In this document: positions 8,448 through 17,908 of the stretch, in pieces
How the letters are laid out: the number at the start of each line of letters is the position of its first letter
How positions within the stretch are numbered: the stretch's first letter is position 1
DNA from: Oscillospiraceae bacterium
Lineage (GTDB): Bacteria > Bacillota > Clostridia > Oscillospirales > Oscillospiraceae
Direction: 5' to 3'
Assembly: GCA_015068165.1 (NCBI GenBank)
Contig: SVKZ01000005.1
Location: 1 to 45,328, forward strand
DNA: 45,328 nucleotides
Notes under the pieces: generated by a model
Told to the model about the DNA's origin: nothing
The model's input: the letters and a program-made list of their open reading frames with translations, nothing else
The model's database searches: none
Program-made: the position numbers and the translations under genes

Positions 8448-11084
8448 ATGGCAAAATATTATGGCTTAAACGAACTGCGTGAGATGTTCCTTTCTTTCTT
8501 CGAGAGCAAGGATCACCTGCGCCTGCCCAGCTTTTCCCTGATCCCCCAAAACGACGCTTCTCTTCTGCTGATTAACTCCGGTATGGCGCCGATGAAGCCC
8601 TACTTTAAGGGTGAGGTCGAGCCCCCCCGCCGCCGTGTCTGCACCTGCCAGAAGTGCATCCGTACCGGCGACATTGAGAACATCGGCAAGACCGCCCGCC
8701 ACGGCACCTATTTTGAGATGCTGGGCAACTTCTCCTTTGGCGATTATTTCAAGAGAGAAGCCATTCATTGGAGCTGGGAATTCCTTACCGAGGTAGTCGG
8801 TCTTGAAAAGGATCGTCTTTACCCCTCTATTTACGAAAACGACGAGGAAGCCTTCGAGATTTGGAACAAGGAGATCGGCATCCCTGCCGAGAATATCTTC
8901 CGTTTCGGCAAGAAGGATAACTTCTGGGAGCACGGTTCCGGTCCTTGCGGCCCTTGCTCCGAAATCTACTATGACCGTGGACTGAAGTACGGCTGCGGCA
9001 GCCCCGATTGCAAGGTCGGCTGTGAGTGCGACCGCTTCATCGAGGTGTGGAACAATGTGTTCTCCCAGTTCGATAACGACGGCAACGGCAACTACACCGA
9101 GCTTGTGCAGAAGAATATCGACACCGGTATGGGTCTGGAGCGTCTGGCGGTTGTCTGCCAGGATGTAAACAGCCTGTTCGATGTGGATACCGTTATGAAT
9201 ATCACCCGCCACGTAACCAAGATTACCGGCGCTCAGTACGGTCAGAGCAACAAGACCGACGTATCTCTCCGGGTCATCACTGACCACATCCGCGCCTCTA
9301 CCTTTATGATTGCTGACGGTGTGCAGCCCACCAACGAAGGCCGCGGCTATGTTCTGCGCCGCCTGCTCCGCCGGGCAGCCCGCCACGGAAAGCTCTTGGG
9401 TGTCAACCGTCCGTTCCTGTTTGAGGTTGTGGAAACCGTTATCCGTGAGAACGAGAGCCACTACACCTATCTTCGTGAGCGCGCAGAGCATATTATCCGC
9501 GTGGTTCGCAACGAGGAAGAAAATTTTGCCCGCACCATTGACACCGGTATGCGTATCTTCGGTGAAAAGCTGGCAGCCCACAAGGCAAACGGTCAAAAGG
9601 TATTCTCCGGTGAGGATGCTTTCCTGCTGGCAGATACCTACGGCTTCCCCATCGACCTGACAGCGGAGATGCTGGAGGACGAGGGTATGACCGTGGATAT
9701 GGAGCGCTTCACCGCCTGCCGTGAGGAGCAGAGAGTCCGCGCCCGGGAAGCCCGGAAGGCTCTGGGCGATTTGGGCTGGGCAGGTATTGACTTTGGTTCC
9801 GATGTTACCGCCACCGAGTTCGTGGGCTATGAAGAATACAACTGCGAAGCAAAGATCGTCGCTGTCTGCGTAGGCGAGGAAGTAACCGGCTCTTTAGCTG
9901 GCGGCGAAAAGGGCGTTATCGTACTCAATAAGACCCCCTTCTATGCGGAAATGGGCGGTCAGGCTGCTGACCACGGTGTGCTTTTAATGGGCGACTGCCG
10001 CTTTGAAGTTACCGATGTGCAGAAAGACAAGGGCGGCAGATACCTGCACACAGGTACCATGACCCGGGGTATGATGAAGGTAGACGATTTGGTCTGCGCC
10101 GCCATCGATGTGGAGCGCCGGAAGGCCATTATGCGTGCCCACTCCGCAACCCACTTACTGCAGAAGGCGCTCAAATCCGTCTTGGGCGACCACGTCCATC
10201 AGGCAGGCTCTCTTGTTGAGCCTGACCGTCTGCGTTTTGACTTTACCCACTATTCCGCCCTGACAGCCGAGGAGCTGACAAGGATTGACTTGATGGTGCA
10301 GGATGCCTCTTTGGAGGGCTACGGCGTAAATATCAAGGAAATGCCTATTGAGGAAGCCAAGGCTATGGGCGCTATGGCACTCTTTAGCGAAAAGTACGGC
10401 GATACGGTCCGGGTTGTTAATATGGGCGGCTATTCAATCGAACTCTGCGGCGGTACCCACTTGGATAATACCGCAAAAATCGGTCCTTTCCGTATTGAGA
10501 GCGAGGGAAGTGTTGCCTCCGGTGTCCGCAGAATTGAAGCCATTACCGGTAAGGAGTGCCTCCGGCAAATGGAGCAGAACCGGCAGACTCTGTACGCCGC
10601 CTGTGCAGCCCTTAAGACCAAGCCTCAGGAGTTGCAGGCAAAGCTTTCTGAGCAGTTCGAGGAGATCAAGAACCTGAAAAAGACTCTGGAAGCTGTCAAA
10701 GCCAAAGAGGCCGCCGGCGAAGTTGACCGTTTTCTGTTCGGTGCCCGTAAGGTGGGAGAGCTCCATGTAATTACCGCGGCTGTTTCCAATGCGGACGCAG
10801 GAAAGCTCCGTCAGATGGGCGACCTGCTGCGGGATAAGGACTCCGCTGTGGCGGCTGTGCTTTCTTCCGTCAGCGACGGAAAGATTACCTTCCTGGCTGT
10901 CTGCGGTAAGGATTCGGTTGCAAAGGGTGTTCGTGCCGGCGACCTTGTGAAGCTGGTATGTACCGCTTGCGGCGGCTCCGGCGGCGGCAAGCCCGATTCT
11001 GCTATGGGCGGCGGCAAGGATGTGAGCAAGGTTGACGATGCATTGGCCCTTGTGGACGATTTTGTAGCCTCCAAATTGCAATAA
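8448..11084 (+). CDS. alaS: Alanyl-tRNA synthetase
   Basis: Class II synthetase that charges tRNA-Ala in the cytosol; 878 residues, the usual full length. The N-terminal catalytic domain begins YGLNELREMFLSFFESKDH and contains the class II core (SLIPQNDASLLLINSGMAPMKPYF). The tRNA recognition domain is followed by the editing domain with the zinc-binding HSATH near residue 565 and CGGTH near residue 666, both intact. The C-terminal C-Ala domain carries the glycine-rich CGGSGGGKPDSAMGGG. The start has a good SD (ACGGAGG, 8432-8438). Expression is controlled by the T-box leader directly upstream, and a strong terminator follows. Confidence 0.98.
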   Translation: MAKYYGLNELREMFLSFFESKDHLRLPSFSLIPQNDASLLLINSGMAPMKPYFKGEVEPPRRRVCTCQKCIRTGDIENIGKTARHGTYFEMLGNFSFGDYFKREAIHWSWEFLTEVVGLEKDRLYPSIYENDEEAFEIWNKEIGIPAENIFRFGKKDNFWEHGSGPCGPCSEIYYDRGLKYGCGSPDCKVGCECDRFIEVWNNVFSQFDNDGNGNYTELVQKNIDTGMGLERLAVVCQDVNSLFDVDTVMNITRHVTKITGAQYGQSNKTDVSLRVITDHIRASTFMIADGVQPTNEGRGYVLRRLLRRAARHGKLLGVNRPFLFEVVETVIRENESHYTYLRERAEHIIRVVRNEEENFARTIDTGMRIFGEKLAAHKANGQKVFSGEDAFLLADTYGFPIDLTAEMLEDEGMTVDMERFTACREEQRVRAREARKALGDLGWAGIDFGSDVTATEFVGYEEYNCEAKIVAVCVGEEVTGSLAGGEKGVIVLNKTPFYAEMGGQAADHGVLLMGDCRFEVTDVQKDKGGRYLHTGTMTRGMMKVDDLVCAAIDVERRKAIMRAHSATHLLQKALKSVLGDHVHQAGSLVEPDRLRFDFTHYSALTAEELTRIDLMVQDASLEGYGVNIKEMPIEEAKAMGAMALFSEKYGDTVRVVNMGGYSIELCGGTHLDNTAKIGPFRIESEGSVASGVRRIEAITGKECLRQMEQNRQTLYAACAALKTKPQELQAKLSEQFEEIKNLKKTLEAVKAKEAAGEVDRFLFGARKVGELHVITAAVSNADAGKLRQMGDLLRDKDSAVAAVLSSVSDGKITFLAVCGKDSVAKGVRAGDLVKLVCTACGGSGGGKPDSAMGGGKDVSKVDDALALVDDFVASKLQ

Positions 11085-11091
11085 ACCATCA

Positions 11092-11119
11092 ACAGGGCGC
11101 ATTTTATGCGCCCTGTTTT
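11092..11119 (+). terminator. Terminator after alaS
   Basis: Perfect 10-bp stem ACAGGGCGCA/TGCGCCCTGT (11092-11101, 11107-11116) with loop TTTTA and a TTTTG tail. The comEC SD follows directly, so comEC may be expressed by read-through. Confidence 0.88.
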
Positions 11120-11136
11120 GCTAAGGAGGGAGTTTA

Positions 11137-13347
11137 ATGAGAAGGCTTGTGTGGCTTGCCATCGGTTTGTGTGCCGGATGCGCACTTTGTGCATATGTTT
11201 CGGAAAACAAAATTTTGCTTGCAGTGGCAGTAATTGCCCTGATCGTGTCTGTTTTGCTTATTTGCTTCAAAAAGATGAAAATGGCACTTATCGGTATCGG
11301 ACTGACCTGCGGAATTTTATATACGGCCTGTTATAACTATTTTTACCTCCAAGCGGTAAAGGAATATGACGGGGCAGAGCAGACCGTTACCATTACGGCT
11401 ACCGATTACAGCAGGCAAACAGATTACGGAATTTCCTGCGAGGGCACAATCACCTTTTTTGGTAAGACATACAATATTCTTTTTTACGATTATGAGCAAA
11501 TAACCATAAATCCCGGCGACCAAATTACAGGCCGGTTTCTTTTGCGTCTGACAGCCCCAAAAGGCAGTAAGGAATCCACCTATCAACAGGGAAAGGGCAT
11601 TTCTTTTATCGGCTATGCAAGAAGCGAGATAGCCATTACATCCGGGAATCGGGAGGATATCCGCTATTTTCCCCAGCACCTTCGAAAGACCATTCTAAGC
11701 CATTTGGAAGCGATTTTCCCGGAGGATACCGCAGGCTTTTCTAAGGCATTGCTCTTAGGCGATACCAACAGTCTGACCTATGCCCAGGATGTCGCCTTCC
11801 AAACAAGCGGTATCCGCCATATCGTGGCAGTATCCGGGCTTCACGTATCCATTCTTTTTGCTCTGATTTACACATTGTCCGGGAAAAAGCGGTATGCTAC
11901 CGCCCTCTTTGGTATCCCCACACTTATCCTTTTTGCCTGTGTGGCAGGCTTTTCCCCATCTATTCTGCGGGCGTGCATTATGCAAATCGTAATGATTTTG
12001 GCATTACTTCTTCGCAGGGAGTATGATCCGCCTTCCGCACTTGCCCTTGCGGTGCTGGTGATTTTGTTAATGAATCCCTTTGCGGTGGTATCTGTCAGCT
12101 TTCAGCTCTCCTGCGGCTGTATTGTGGGCATTTTCCTGTTCAGCGGCAGATTGCGGAATTATTTCTACACCAAGGTAAAAGGCTTTACTTTCAAGGCAAA
12201 AGCCCTTCGGGCAGTTGGAAGTGGAATTTCGGTAACGGTTGGTACAATGATTACCACCATCCCTCTGTGCGCCATCTATTTTGAAGGCATCAGCCTGGTG
12301 GGTGTTTTAACCAACCTGCTGACCTTGTGGGCAGTATCTTTTATCTTCTATGGGATTGTGGCCGCATGCACCGTTTCTTTTCTGTGCTTGCCTGTTGCGC
12401 AGATTGTGGCATCTGTCATTTCCGTTCTTATGCGCTATGTGCTGAAAGTGGCGGAACTGCTTAGCCGGTTTCCACTGGCTGCTGTCTATACAGCCTCGCC
12501 TTATATTGTGTTGTGTTTGGTGCTTTGCTATGGAATATTTATTCTGTTTTGGCTATGTGGCAGAAAGTACCTGAAAACCACCGTTGCTTCCATGGCATTC
12601 CTGCTTGTAATTGCAATTGCCTTTTCCTGGATAGAGCCAAGATTGGACAATTACCGGATAACGGTACTGGATGTAGGACAGGGACAAAGTGTACTCCTGC
12701 AAAGCCGGGGAGAGACCTATTTGGTAGATTGCGGGGGAAGCAGCCACAAAAATGCCGCAAATACTGCGGCCACCCAGCTTCTCAGCCAGGGGATCACCCA
12801 TATTGACGGCGTGATTCTGACCCATTATGACGGAGACCATATCGGCGGCATTTCTTATTTCCTTCAACGGATAGAGGCGGATATTATCTATTTACCTTAT
12901 GGGAAAGAACCGTCAGCGGATTTGGCTTTAGACTACAAAACTGCCATTCTCTCTAATATACGGGAAATCCGCTTAGGAATAGGCAAACTAACCTTGATTC
13001 CGGGTTATGATACAGAGAATAGTAACGAAAATAGCACCTGTGTCTTGTTTCAGGCGGGAGGATGTGCTATACTGATTACCGGCGATAGGGCAGAGGAAGG
13101 GGAAGCCAAGCTTTTACAGCAAACAGACCTGCCAAAGCTGGATTATTTAGTAGCCGGGCATCACGGTGCGCAGAACTCCACATCTACTGCACTATTGGAA
13201 CAAACAATGCCGGAAACCGTGATTATTTCCGCAGGGAAAAACAATCCTTACGGTCATCCGCAGGAAATGACGCTGTTTCGGCTTCAAACTTTCGGTTGCC
13301 GCATATTGCGAACCGATCAAAACGGAACAATTATCATCCGGGGGTGA
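11137..13347 (+). CDS. comEC: ComEC/Rec2 family DNA-uptake channel protein
   Basis: A 736-residue polytopic membrane protein related to the channel that brings single-stranded DNA into the cytoplasm during transformation. Order: two N-terminal hydrophobic segments, an extracytoplasmic OB-like region (about 70-180), the competence domain with many membrane helices (about 200-500, starting with the conserved GIRHIVAVSGLHVSIL), and a C-terminal metallo-beta-lactamase-like domain with THYDGDHIGG near 562 and GHHGAQNSTS. ATG at 11137 has SD AAGGAGGGA. In Clostridia the gene is often kept beside holA without a full set of competence genes, so its use for transformation is an open question. It is followed 5 bases later by the preferred holA start. 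Confidence 0.93.
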   Translation: MRRLVWLAIGLCAGCALCAYVSENKILLAVAVIALIVSVLLICFKKMKMALIGIGLTCGILYTACYNYFYLQAVKEYDGAEQTVTITATDYSRQTDYGISCEGTITFFGKTYNILFYDYEQITINPGDQITGRFLLRLTAPKGSKESTYQQGKGISFIGYARSEIAITSGNREDIRYFPQHLRKTILSHLEAIFPEDTAGFSKALLLGDTNSLTYAQDVAFQTSGIRHIVAVSGLHVSILFALIYTLSGKKRYATALFGIPTLILFACVAGFSPSILRACIMQIVMILALLLRREYDPPSALALAVLVILLMNPFAVVSVSFQLSCGCIVGIFLFSGRLRNYFYTKVKGFTFKAKALRAVGSGISVTVGTMITTIPLCAIYFEGISLVGVLTNLLTLWAVSFIFYGIVAACTVSFLCLPVAQIVASVISVLMRYVLKVAELLSRFPLAAVYTASPYIVLCLVLCYGIFILFWLCGRKYLKTTVASMAFLLVIAIAFSWIEPRLDNYRITVLDVGQGQSVLLQSRGETYLVDCGGSSHKNAANTAATQLLSQGITHIDGVILTHYDGDHIGGISYFLQRIEADIIYLPYGKEPSADLALDYKTAILSNIREIRLGIGKLTLIPGYDTENSNENSTCVLFQAGGCAILITGDRAEEGEAKLLQQTDLPKLDYLVAGHHGAQNSTSTALLEQTMPETVIISAGKNNPYGHPQEMTLFRLQTFGCRILRTDQNGTIIIRG

Positions 13348-13352
13348 GGGAA

Positions 13353-14402
13353 TTGGCAAAAAAGGAACAACCTGCAGAAAACAGTCTGCAGGAACTGAAA
13401 AAAGCCATTAAGGAGAAAAATATAGGGAATTTCTATGTTTTTCACGGCGACGAGACATTCCTGAAAACCCATTATTTGGAGCAGATACGCAAACAGCGCA
13501 CCGATGAAATTACCGAAAGCTTCAATTACCGCAAGCTGACAAGTGAAAACTTCTCAATGCAGGCGCTGATCGACGGGGTGGAGGCTGTGCCGATGATGGC
13601 AGAGTACACATTGACCGTTGTGGACGATGTGGACATCTGGAAATTTCCGGAGGATGACCGCACACGCCTTGCAGAGCTGATTTCCGATATTCCGGACTAT
13701 TGCACCGTGGTATTTACCTATGAAACTGTAGAATGGAAGCTGGACGGACGGTATAAAAAGCTCTGCGACGCCATCCGTAAATACGGAAACATTGTAGAAT
13801 TTCCCAAACAGGAGTCCAGAGATTTGATCCCCTGGATCGGCCGGCATTTTTCCGCCCGGGGCAAGAAAATCGCCCCCAATCTGTGCGCTTATTTAATTGA
13901 AATAACCGATGGCACAATGACTACTCTGGCCGGAGAAATCGGCAAGGTCTGTGCCTTTTCCGGTGCAGAAGAAATCACAAAGAGCGATATTGACGCGGTG
14001 GTTGAGCCGGCGCTGGATGCCATTATTTATGAAATTTCGGAACAGCTCTCCGCCGGAGAGACTGGCAAAGCCCTTGTTAAGCTGGAACAGGTGCTGAAAA
14101 TGCAGGAAGAGCCCATCTCGGTACTTGGTACTATCGGCACCCATTTCCGCAAGCTAAGTGCCGCGCGGGTACTGCAGGATTGCGGCAGACCGTATGCGGA
14201 ACTTATGAGCCTTTACCGAATAGGCGACTGGGCAGCAAGAAAGACAATGCAATCCGCGGCTAAATTTTCGCCCCGAGTCTTACAGGCGGTGGCGGAGATG
14301 ATTGTGGAAACTGACCGAAAAATGAAAACCTCCACCGATGACCCCAAGCGGCTTTTAGAGGTTTTGCTATTGGAAATCTCCCGGGAGGCAAGAAATGGTT
14401 AA
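13353..14402 (+). CDS. holA: DNA polymerase III delta subunit (clamp loader)
   Basis: Subunit of the clamp loader that opens the beta clamp. About 349 residues from the chosen TTG start at 13353 (MAKKEQPAENS), which has GGTGAGG at 13343-13349 as SD. The frame stays open to another TTG at 13296, but that would overlap comEC by 52 bases and give an atypical N-terminus. Family signatures are NFYVFHGDETFLKTHYLEQI near the N-terminus and a C-terminal helical collar domain (EPISVLGTIGTHFRKLSAARVL). There is no Walker A motif, as expected for delta. It overlaps the next gene by 8 bases. With polC and dnaE, three Pol III subunits are in this window. Confidence 0.93.
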   Translation: MAKKEQPAENSLQELKKAIKEKNIGNFYVFHGDETFLKTHYLEQIRKQRTDEITESFNYRKLTSENFSMQALIDGVEAVPMMAEYTLTVVDDVDIWKFPEDDRTRLAELISDIPDYCTVVFTYETVEWKLDGRYKKLCDAIRKYGNIVEFPKQESRDLIPWIGRHFSARGKKIAPNLCAYLIEITDGTMTTLAGEIGKVCAFSGAEEITKSDIDAVVEPALDAIIYEISEQLSAGETGKALVKLEQVLKMQEEPISVLGTIGTHFRKLSAARVLQDCGRPYAELMSLYRIGDWAARKTMQSAAKFSPRVLQAVAEMIVETDRKMKTSTDDPKRLLEVLLLEISREARNG

Positions 14403-14991
14403 AATAAGGGAAGCCATTGTGGTGGAAGGCCGCTATGACAAAAATACCCTTTCGCAAATCGTGGACGCGCCCATATTTGAAACGGGGGGCTTCCAAATCC
14501 ATAAAGACAAAGCCCAGCTTGCGCTTTTGCGCCAGGTTGCTGAAAAACGGGGTCTCATCGTCTTTACAGACAGCGACGGCGCAGGCTTTGTCATCCGCAA
14601 TTACCTCAAAGGTGCAATTCCGTCTCAATACCTGAAGCACGCCTATATCCCGGACATTTACGGCAAGGAAAAGAGAAAAGCCACCCCCGGCAAAGAGGGA
14701 AAATTGGGCGTAGAGGGTATGACCCGGGATGTGATTTTAGAGGCCCTCCGCCGTGCCGGTGCGACCTTTGAAGAGGGTTGCGGGATGCAAAGCGGCGGCA
14801 TTACCAAGCAGGATATGATGGAGCTGGGTCTTTCCGGCGGGAAAGACAGCAGTCTACTCCGAAAAAAGCTGATGCAGAAGCTGCAACTGCCGGAGCATAT
14901 GAGCAGTAATGCCCTTTTGCAGGCACTGAACCTTTTATATACAAAAGAGGAGCTTACCGTCCTTTTGGAGGACGGAAAGGAAGAACAATGA
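14395..14991 (+). CDS. TOPRIM-domain protein, ribonuclease M5-like
   Basis: A 198-residue protein with an N-terminal TOPRIM fold: REAIVVEGRYDKNTL (catalytic Glu) and LIVFTDSDGAGFVIRNYL (the DxD pair), then a Lys/Gly-rich loop and a C-terminal helical part corresponding to DUF4093. The closest known role is RNase M5, which matures the 5S rRNA precursor. The first half follows RNase M5 closely (IVVEGR, FETGG, RQVAEKRGLIVFTD). However, rnmV usually neighbours ksgA, and here it sits between holA and an ABC-F gene, overlapping both by a few bases, so I leave the symbol empty. No 5S gene is in the window. Confidence 0.8.
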   Translation: MVKIREAIVVEGRYDKNTLSQIVDAPIFETGGFQIHKDKAQLALLRQVAEKRGLIVFTDSDGAGFVIRNYLKGAIPSQYLKHAYIPDIYGKEKRKATPGKEGKLGVEGMTRDVILEALRRAGATFEEGCGMQSGGITKQDMMELGLSGGKDSSLLRKKLMQKLQLPEHMSSNALLQALNLLYTKEELTVLLEDGKEEQ

Positions 14992-16853
14992 TCGACATAT
15001 CCGTTAAAAACTTAACAAAATTCTTCGTCATCGGGGAAAACCTCTTAGACGGCCTGGGCTTTGAAATTCAGGCAGGGGAGCGGGTGGCAATCTTAGGCCG
15101 TAACGGTTGCGGAAAAACCACCCTTTTTAAGATTCTGACCGGGGAAATGGATTACGATGAGGGCGAGGTCTATGTAAACCCCGACAAAAAACTGGGTCTC
15201 ATCTCCCAAATTCCCCGATTCCCTGAGGGGTACACAGTAGAAGATGTACTTCGCTCTGCCTATGGGCCTCTGCTTCGTATCCGGGAAAAAATGGAAAAGC
15301 TGACAGGGCAAATGGAAAGGGACCATTCCGCTTCTCTTATGGCAGAATATGACGCCTTGGAAAACCGCTTCCTCTCCGGTGGTGGCTACGATATGGAGGT
15401 TGACTTAGATAAGGTCTGCAACGGTCTTGGTATCACTCGCGAGCAACGCAGTCAGCTCTTTGCAAGCCTTTCCGGCGGCGAGCGCACACGAATGAACCTT
15501 GCCCGATTGATATTAGAAAAGACAGAGATTCTCCTTTTGGACGAGCCCACTAACCACTTGGATCTTCACAGTGTGGAATGGCTGGAGAGCTATATCAAAA
15601 GCTTTAAGGGCACGGTCCTTGCCATCTCCCACGACCGGTACTTTTTGGATCGTGTGGCGGAACGGGTCATTGAGATCGCAGATGGAAAGGCGGAGTTTTA
15701 TTCCGGCAACTACTCTTTCTATATGGAGGAAAAGCAAAACCGCTTTAACCTCCAATTAAAGCAATATGAGCAGGAGCAGGCAAAGCTGAAGCAACTCGGC
15801 TATACCGTAGAGCGGATGAAGGGCTGGGGCATCAATAACCGTACCTTGTACCGCCGGGCTATGTCCATCCAGCACCGGATGGAGCGGATTAAAAAGACAG
15901 AAAAGCCCAAAACTGAAAAGACCATGAAGGCCTCCTTCGGTGAAAAGGAATTTGCAGGCGATTTGGTTTTTGAGACCAAAAACTTGAGCAAAGCCTTTGG
16001 CGAGCGGGTGCTCTTTCAGGATGTGGAGCTTCGTGTGGGTGGCGGCGAGCGGATCGCTATTTTAGGCGACAACGGCACAGGCAAGACCACATTCCTCAAA
16101 TGCCTGCTTGGGGAAGAGGATGTAAAGGGCAAGCTAAAATTCGGCCCTACAGTCAAATGGGGCTACCTCCCGCAGATTATACACTTTGCCCACCCGGAGC
16201 GTACCCTTTACGATACAATGCTTTACGAGAAAAATGCCACCCCACAGACCGCTCGCGACCGTCTGGGCGCATTTATGTTCCAGGGCGAAGATGTGTTCAA
16301 GAAAGTGGGCGACCTGTCCGGCGGCGAGCAGTCTCGCCTGCGGCTGTGTATGCTGATGGACGAAAAAATCAATATGCTGGTGCTGGACGAGCCCACCAAC
16401 CACTTAGACATCGCCTCCCGGGAATGGGTGGAGGCGGCCATCGAAGAATTTGAGGGCGTACTTCTCTTTGTGTCCCACGACCGATACTTTATCGAAAAAT
16501 TTGCCGAGCGGATTTGGGTTTTGGAGGACGGAACGATTAAGGACTATCCCTGCGGCTACGCCAAATACCGCTCCATTTTGGAGCACCAGGCGATGGCAAA
16601 GCCCGCCCAAGCAGTCTCTGCTCCCAAACCCAAAAAGGATAAGATAAAAGGCGGCACCAAAGAGCTGGATAAGCTGATCCGCCGCTTAGAGCGGGAAATT
16701 GAAAAGCAAGAAGCTGTCATTGCGGAACTGGATACGAGAATCGAAGATAGCGGCGCAGACTATCAGGCCCTGACCCAGCTATACAGTGAAAAAGAGGAAG
16801 CGGAAAATGTACTCCTTTCCCTTATGGAGCAGTGGGAAGAAGCCCAAGCTTAA
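14988..16853 (+). CDS. ABC-F family ATPase (ribosome-associated type)
   Basis: A 621-residue soluble protein with two ABC nucleotide-binding domains and no membrane segments, typical of ABC-F proteins that act at the ribosomal E site. First domain: Walker A GRNGCGKTT near 36, signature LSGGERTRMNLARL, Walker B LLLDEPTNHLDLHS. An interdomain linker rich in Lys/Gln/Glu (about 245-320) follows. Second domain: GDNGTGKTT near 362, LSGGEQSRLRLCML, LVLDEPTNHLDIAS. A C-terminal charged coiled coil (about 560-620) resembles Uup/YdiF members. The start overlaps the preceding stop (ATGA). Whether it gives antibiotic resistance or does housekeeping work cannot be told from sequence. Confidence 0.92.
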   Translation: MIDISVKNLTKFFVIGENLLDGLGFEIQAGERVAILGRNGCGKTTLFKILTGEMDYDEGEVYVNPDKKLGLISQIPRFPEGYTVEDVLRSAYGPLLRIREKMEKLTGQMERDHSASLMAEYDALENRFLSGGGYDMEVDLDKVCNGLGITREQRSQLFASLSGGERTRMNLARLILEKTEILLLDEPTNHLDLHSVEWLESYIKSFKGTVLAISHDRYFLDRVAERVIEIADGKAEFYSGNYSFYMEEKQNRFNLQLKQYEQEQAKLKQLGYTVERMKGWGINNRTLYRRAMSIQHRMERIKKTEKPKTEKTMKASFGEKEFAGDLVFETKNLSKAFGERVLFQDVELRVGGGERIAILGDNGTGKTTFLKCLLGEEDVKGKLKFGPTVKWGYLPQIIHFAHPERTLYDTMLYEKNATPQTARDRLGAFMFQGEDVFKKVGDLSGGEQSRLRLCMLMDEKINMLVLDEPTNHLDIASREWVEAAIEEFEGVLLFVSHDRYFIEKFAERIWVLEDGTIKDYPCGYAKYRSILEHQAMAKPAQAVSAPKPKKDKIKGGTKELDKLIRRLEREIEKQEAVIAELDTRIEDSGADYQALTQLYSEKEEAENVLLSLMEQWEEAQA

Positions 16854-16884
16854 TACAAAAGCGCCCATTTAATAGTTAACATAT

Positions 16885-16932
16885 GTAGGGGCGGTTATTA
16901 ACCGCCCGCGGGCGATCAAAGATCGCCCCTAC
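16885..16932. repeat. 48-base nested palindrome (REP-like)
   Basis: Inverted ends GTAGGGGCG (16885-16893) and CGCCCCTAC (16924-16932) enclose two further hairpins, GCGGTTATTAACCGC (16891-16905) and GGGCGATC-AAA-GATCGCCC (16910-16928). It lies between the ABC-F gene and the mrp promoter. The surrounding spacer (16854-17025) holds no gene; a weak ACCC/GGGT hairpin with a T tract near 16932-16953 may help terminate the upstream operon. Confidence 0.75.
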
Positions 16933-16965
16933 ACCCTATTTGGGGTATTTTTCCTAATTACAAAG

Positions 16966-16994
16966 TTGACACTTTCTCCACAAAGGTCTATAAT
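16966..16994 (+). promoter_or_regulatory. Perfect consensus sigma-A promoter of the Mrp gene
   Basis: TTGACA (16966-16971), exactly 17 bases, TATAAT (16989-16994); 31 bases separate it from the mrp ATG. This predicts strong constitutive transcription. Confidence 0.93.
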
Positions 16995-17025
16995 AGCGGA
17001 AGAATAACAAAAGGAGGGAACAAAA

Positions 17026-17847
17026 ATGAGTTCCTGTAGTGGTAATTGCTCCACCTGCGGCAGTGATTGCGCTGACCGCAAGGCAGAGAGCCTGCTGGCA
17101 AAGCTGAACGAAAAAGCCAGTGTAAAAAAAGTAATCGCCGTTGTCTCCGGCAAGGGCGGCGTTGGCAAAAGCACCGTAACATCCTCTTTGGCGGTTGCAA
17201 TGGCGAAGAAGGGCTATCGGGTTGGTATCCTGGACGCCGATATTACCGGCCCCTCGATCCCTACCGCTTTTGGCGTGAATGAATGCAGCGGCGCAACGGC
17301 AGAGGGCTTGTACCCTGCCATCACAGAGGGCGGTATTCAGGTAATGTCCATTAACTTGCTGCTGGATAACGCCACCGACCCCGTAGTATGGCGCGGACCG
17401 GTCATCGCCGGCGCAGTCAAGCAGTTCTGGACGGATGTAATCTGGGAAGATGTGGACTATATGTTTGTGGATATGCCTCCCGGAACAGGCGATGTACCGC
17501 TAACGGTATTTCAAAGCCTGCCGGTGGACGGTATTGTCATCGTTACCAGCCCACAGGACTTGGTATCTATGATTGTTACCAAGGCGGTGAATATGGCAAA
17601 TATGATGCACATTCCCGTCCTTGGCTTCGTAGAGAACTACAGCTACTTGGAATGCCCCGATTGCGGCAAAAAAATCGAGGTATTCGGCAAGAGTAAGTTA
17701 GACGAGGTGGCGGCGAGTTTCTCGCTTCCCGTACTGGCAAGACTGCCCATTGACCCCAAGGTTGCCGAGTGCTACGATGCCGGCAAGATGGAAAGCGTCG
17801 ATGTGTCCCGTATGGACGGTGTGGTTTCCGCAGTAGAAAAAGCGTAA
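17026..17847 (+). CDS. Mrp/NBP35 (ApbC-type) iron-sulfur carrier ATPase
   Basis: A 273-residue P-loop ATPase of the family that assembles and delivers [4Fe-4S] clusters to apoproteins. The N-terminus is cysteine-rich (Cys 4, 8, 11 and 15), comparable to the extra cluster site of NBP35. The deviant Walker A GKGGVGKST is near residue 43, followed by DADITGPS and MFVDMPPGTGDVPLT. A CPDC pair near residue 206 would bind the bridging cluster of the dimer. ATG at 17026 has SD AAGGAGGGA. It is expressed alone from a perfect promoter and closed by a strong terminator. Anaerobic metabolism and the ferredoxin at 40070 fit a demand for Fe-S delivery. Confidence 0.93.
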   Translation: MSSCSGNCSTCGSDCADRKAESLLAKLNEKASVKKVIAVVSGKGGVGKSTVTSSLAVAMAKKGYRVGILDADITGPSIPTAFGVNECSGATAEGLYPAITEGGIQVMSINLLLDNATDPVVWRGPVIAGAVKQFWTDVIWEDVDYMFVDMPPGTGDVPLTVFQSLPVDGIVIVTSPQDLVSMIVTKAVNMANMMHIPVLGFVENYSYLECPDCGKKIEVFGKSKLDEVAASFSLPVLARLPIDPKVAECYDAGKMESVDVSRMDGVVSAVEKA

Positions 17848-17848
17848 A

Positions 17849-17880
17849 AAGATCGGGCGAGGATTTCCTCGCCCGATCTT
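17849..17880 (+). terminator. Terminator after the Mrp gene
   Basis: A 14-bp perfect stem AAGATCGGGCGAGG/CCTCGCCCGATCTT (17849-17862, 17867-17880) with loop ATTT. The A run before and TT-rich sequence after let it work in both directions. Confidence 0.88.
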
Positions 17881-17908
17881 AATATTTTATGAGGCGGCTT
17901 CCTTATAT

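Noticed and set aside
13296..13352. Upstream TTG start for holA at 13296.
   Set aside because: It would overlap comEC by 52 bases, lacks an SD and gives an unlikely N-terminus; TTG at 13353 has a good SD.
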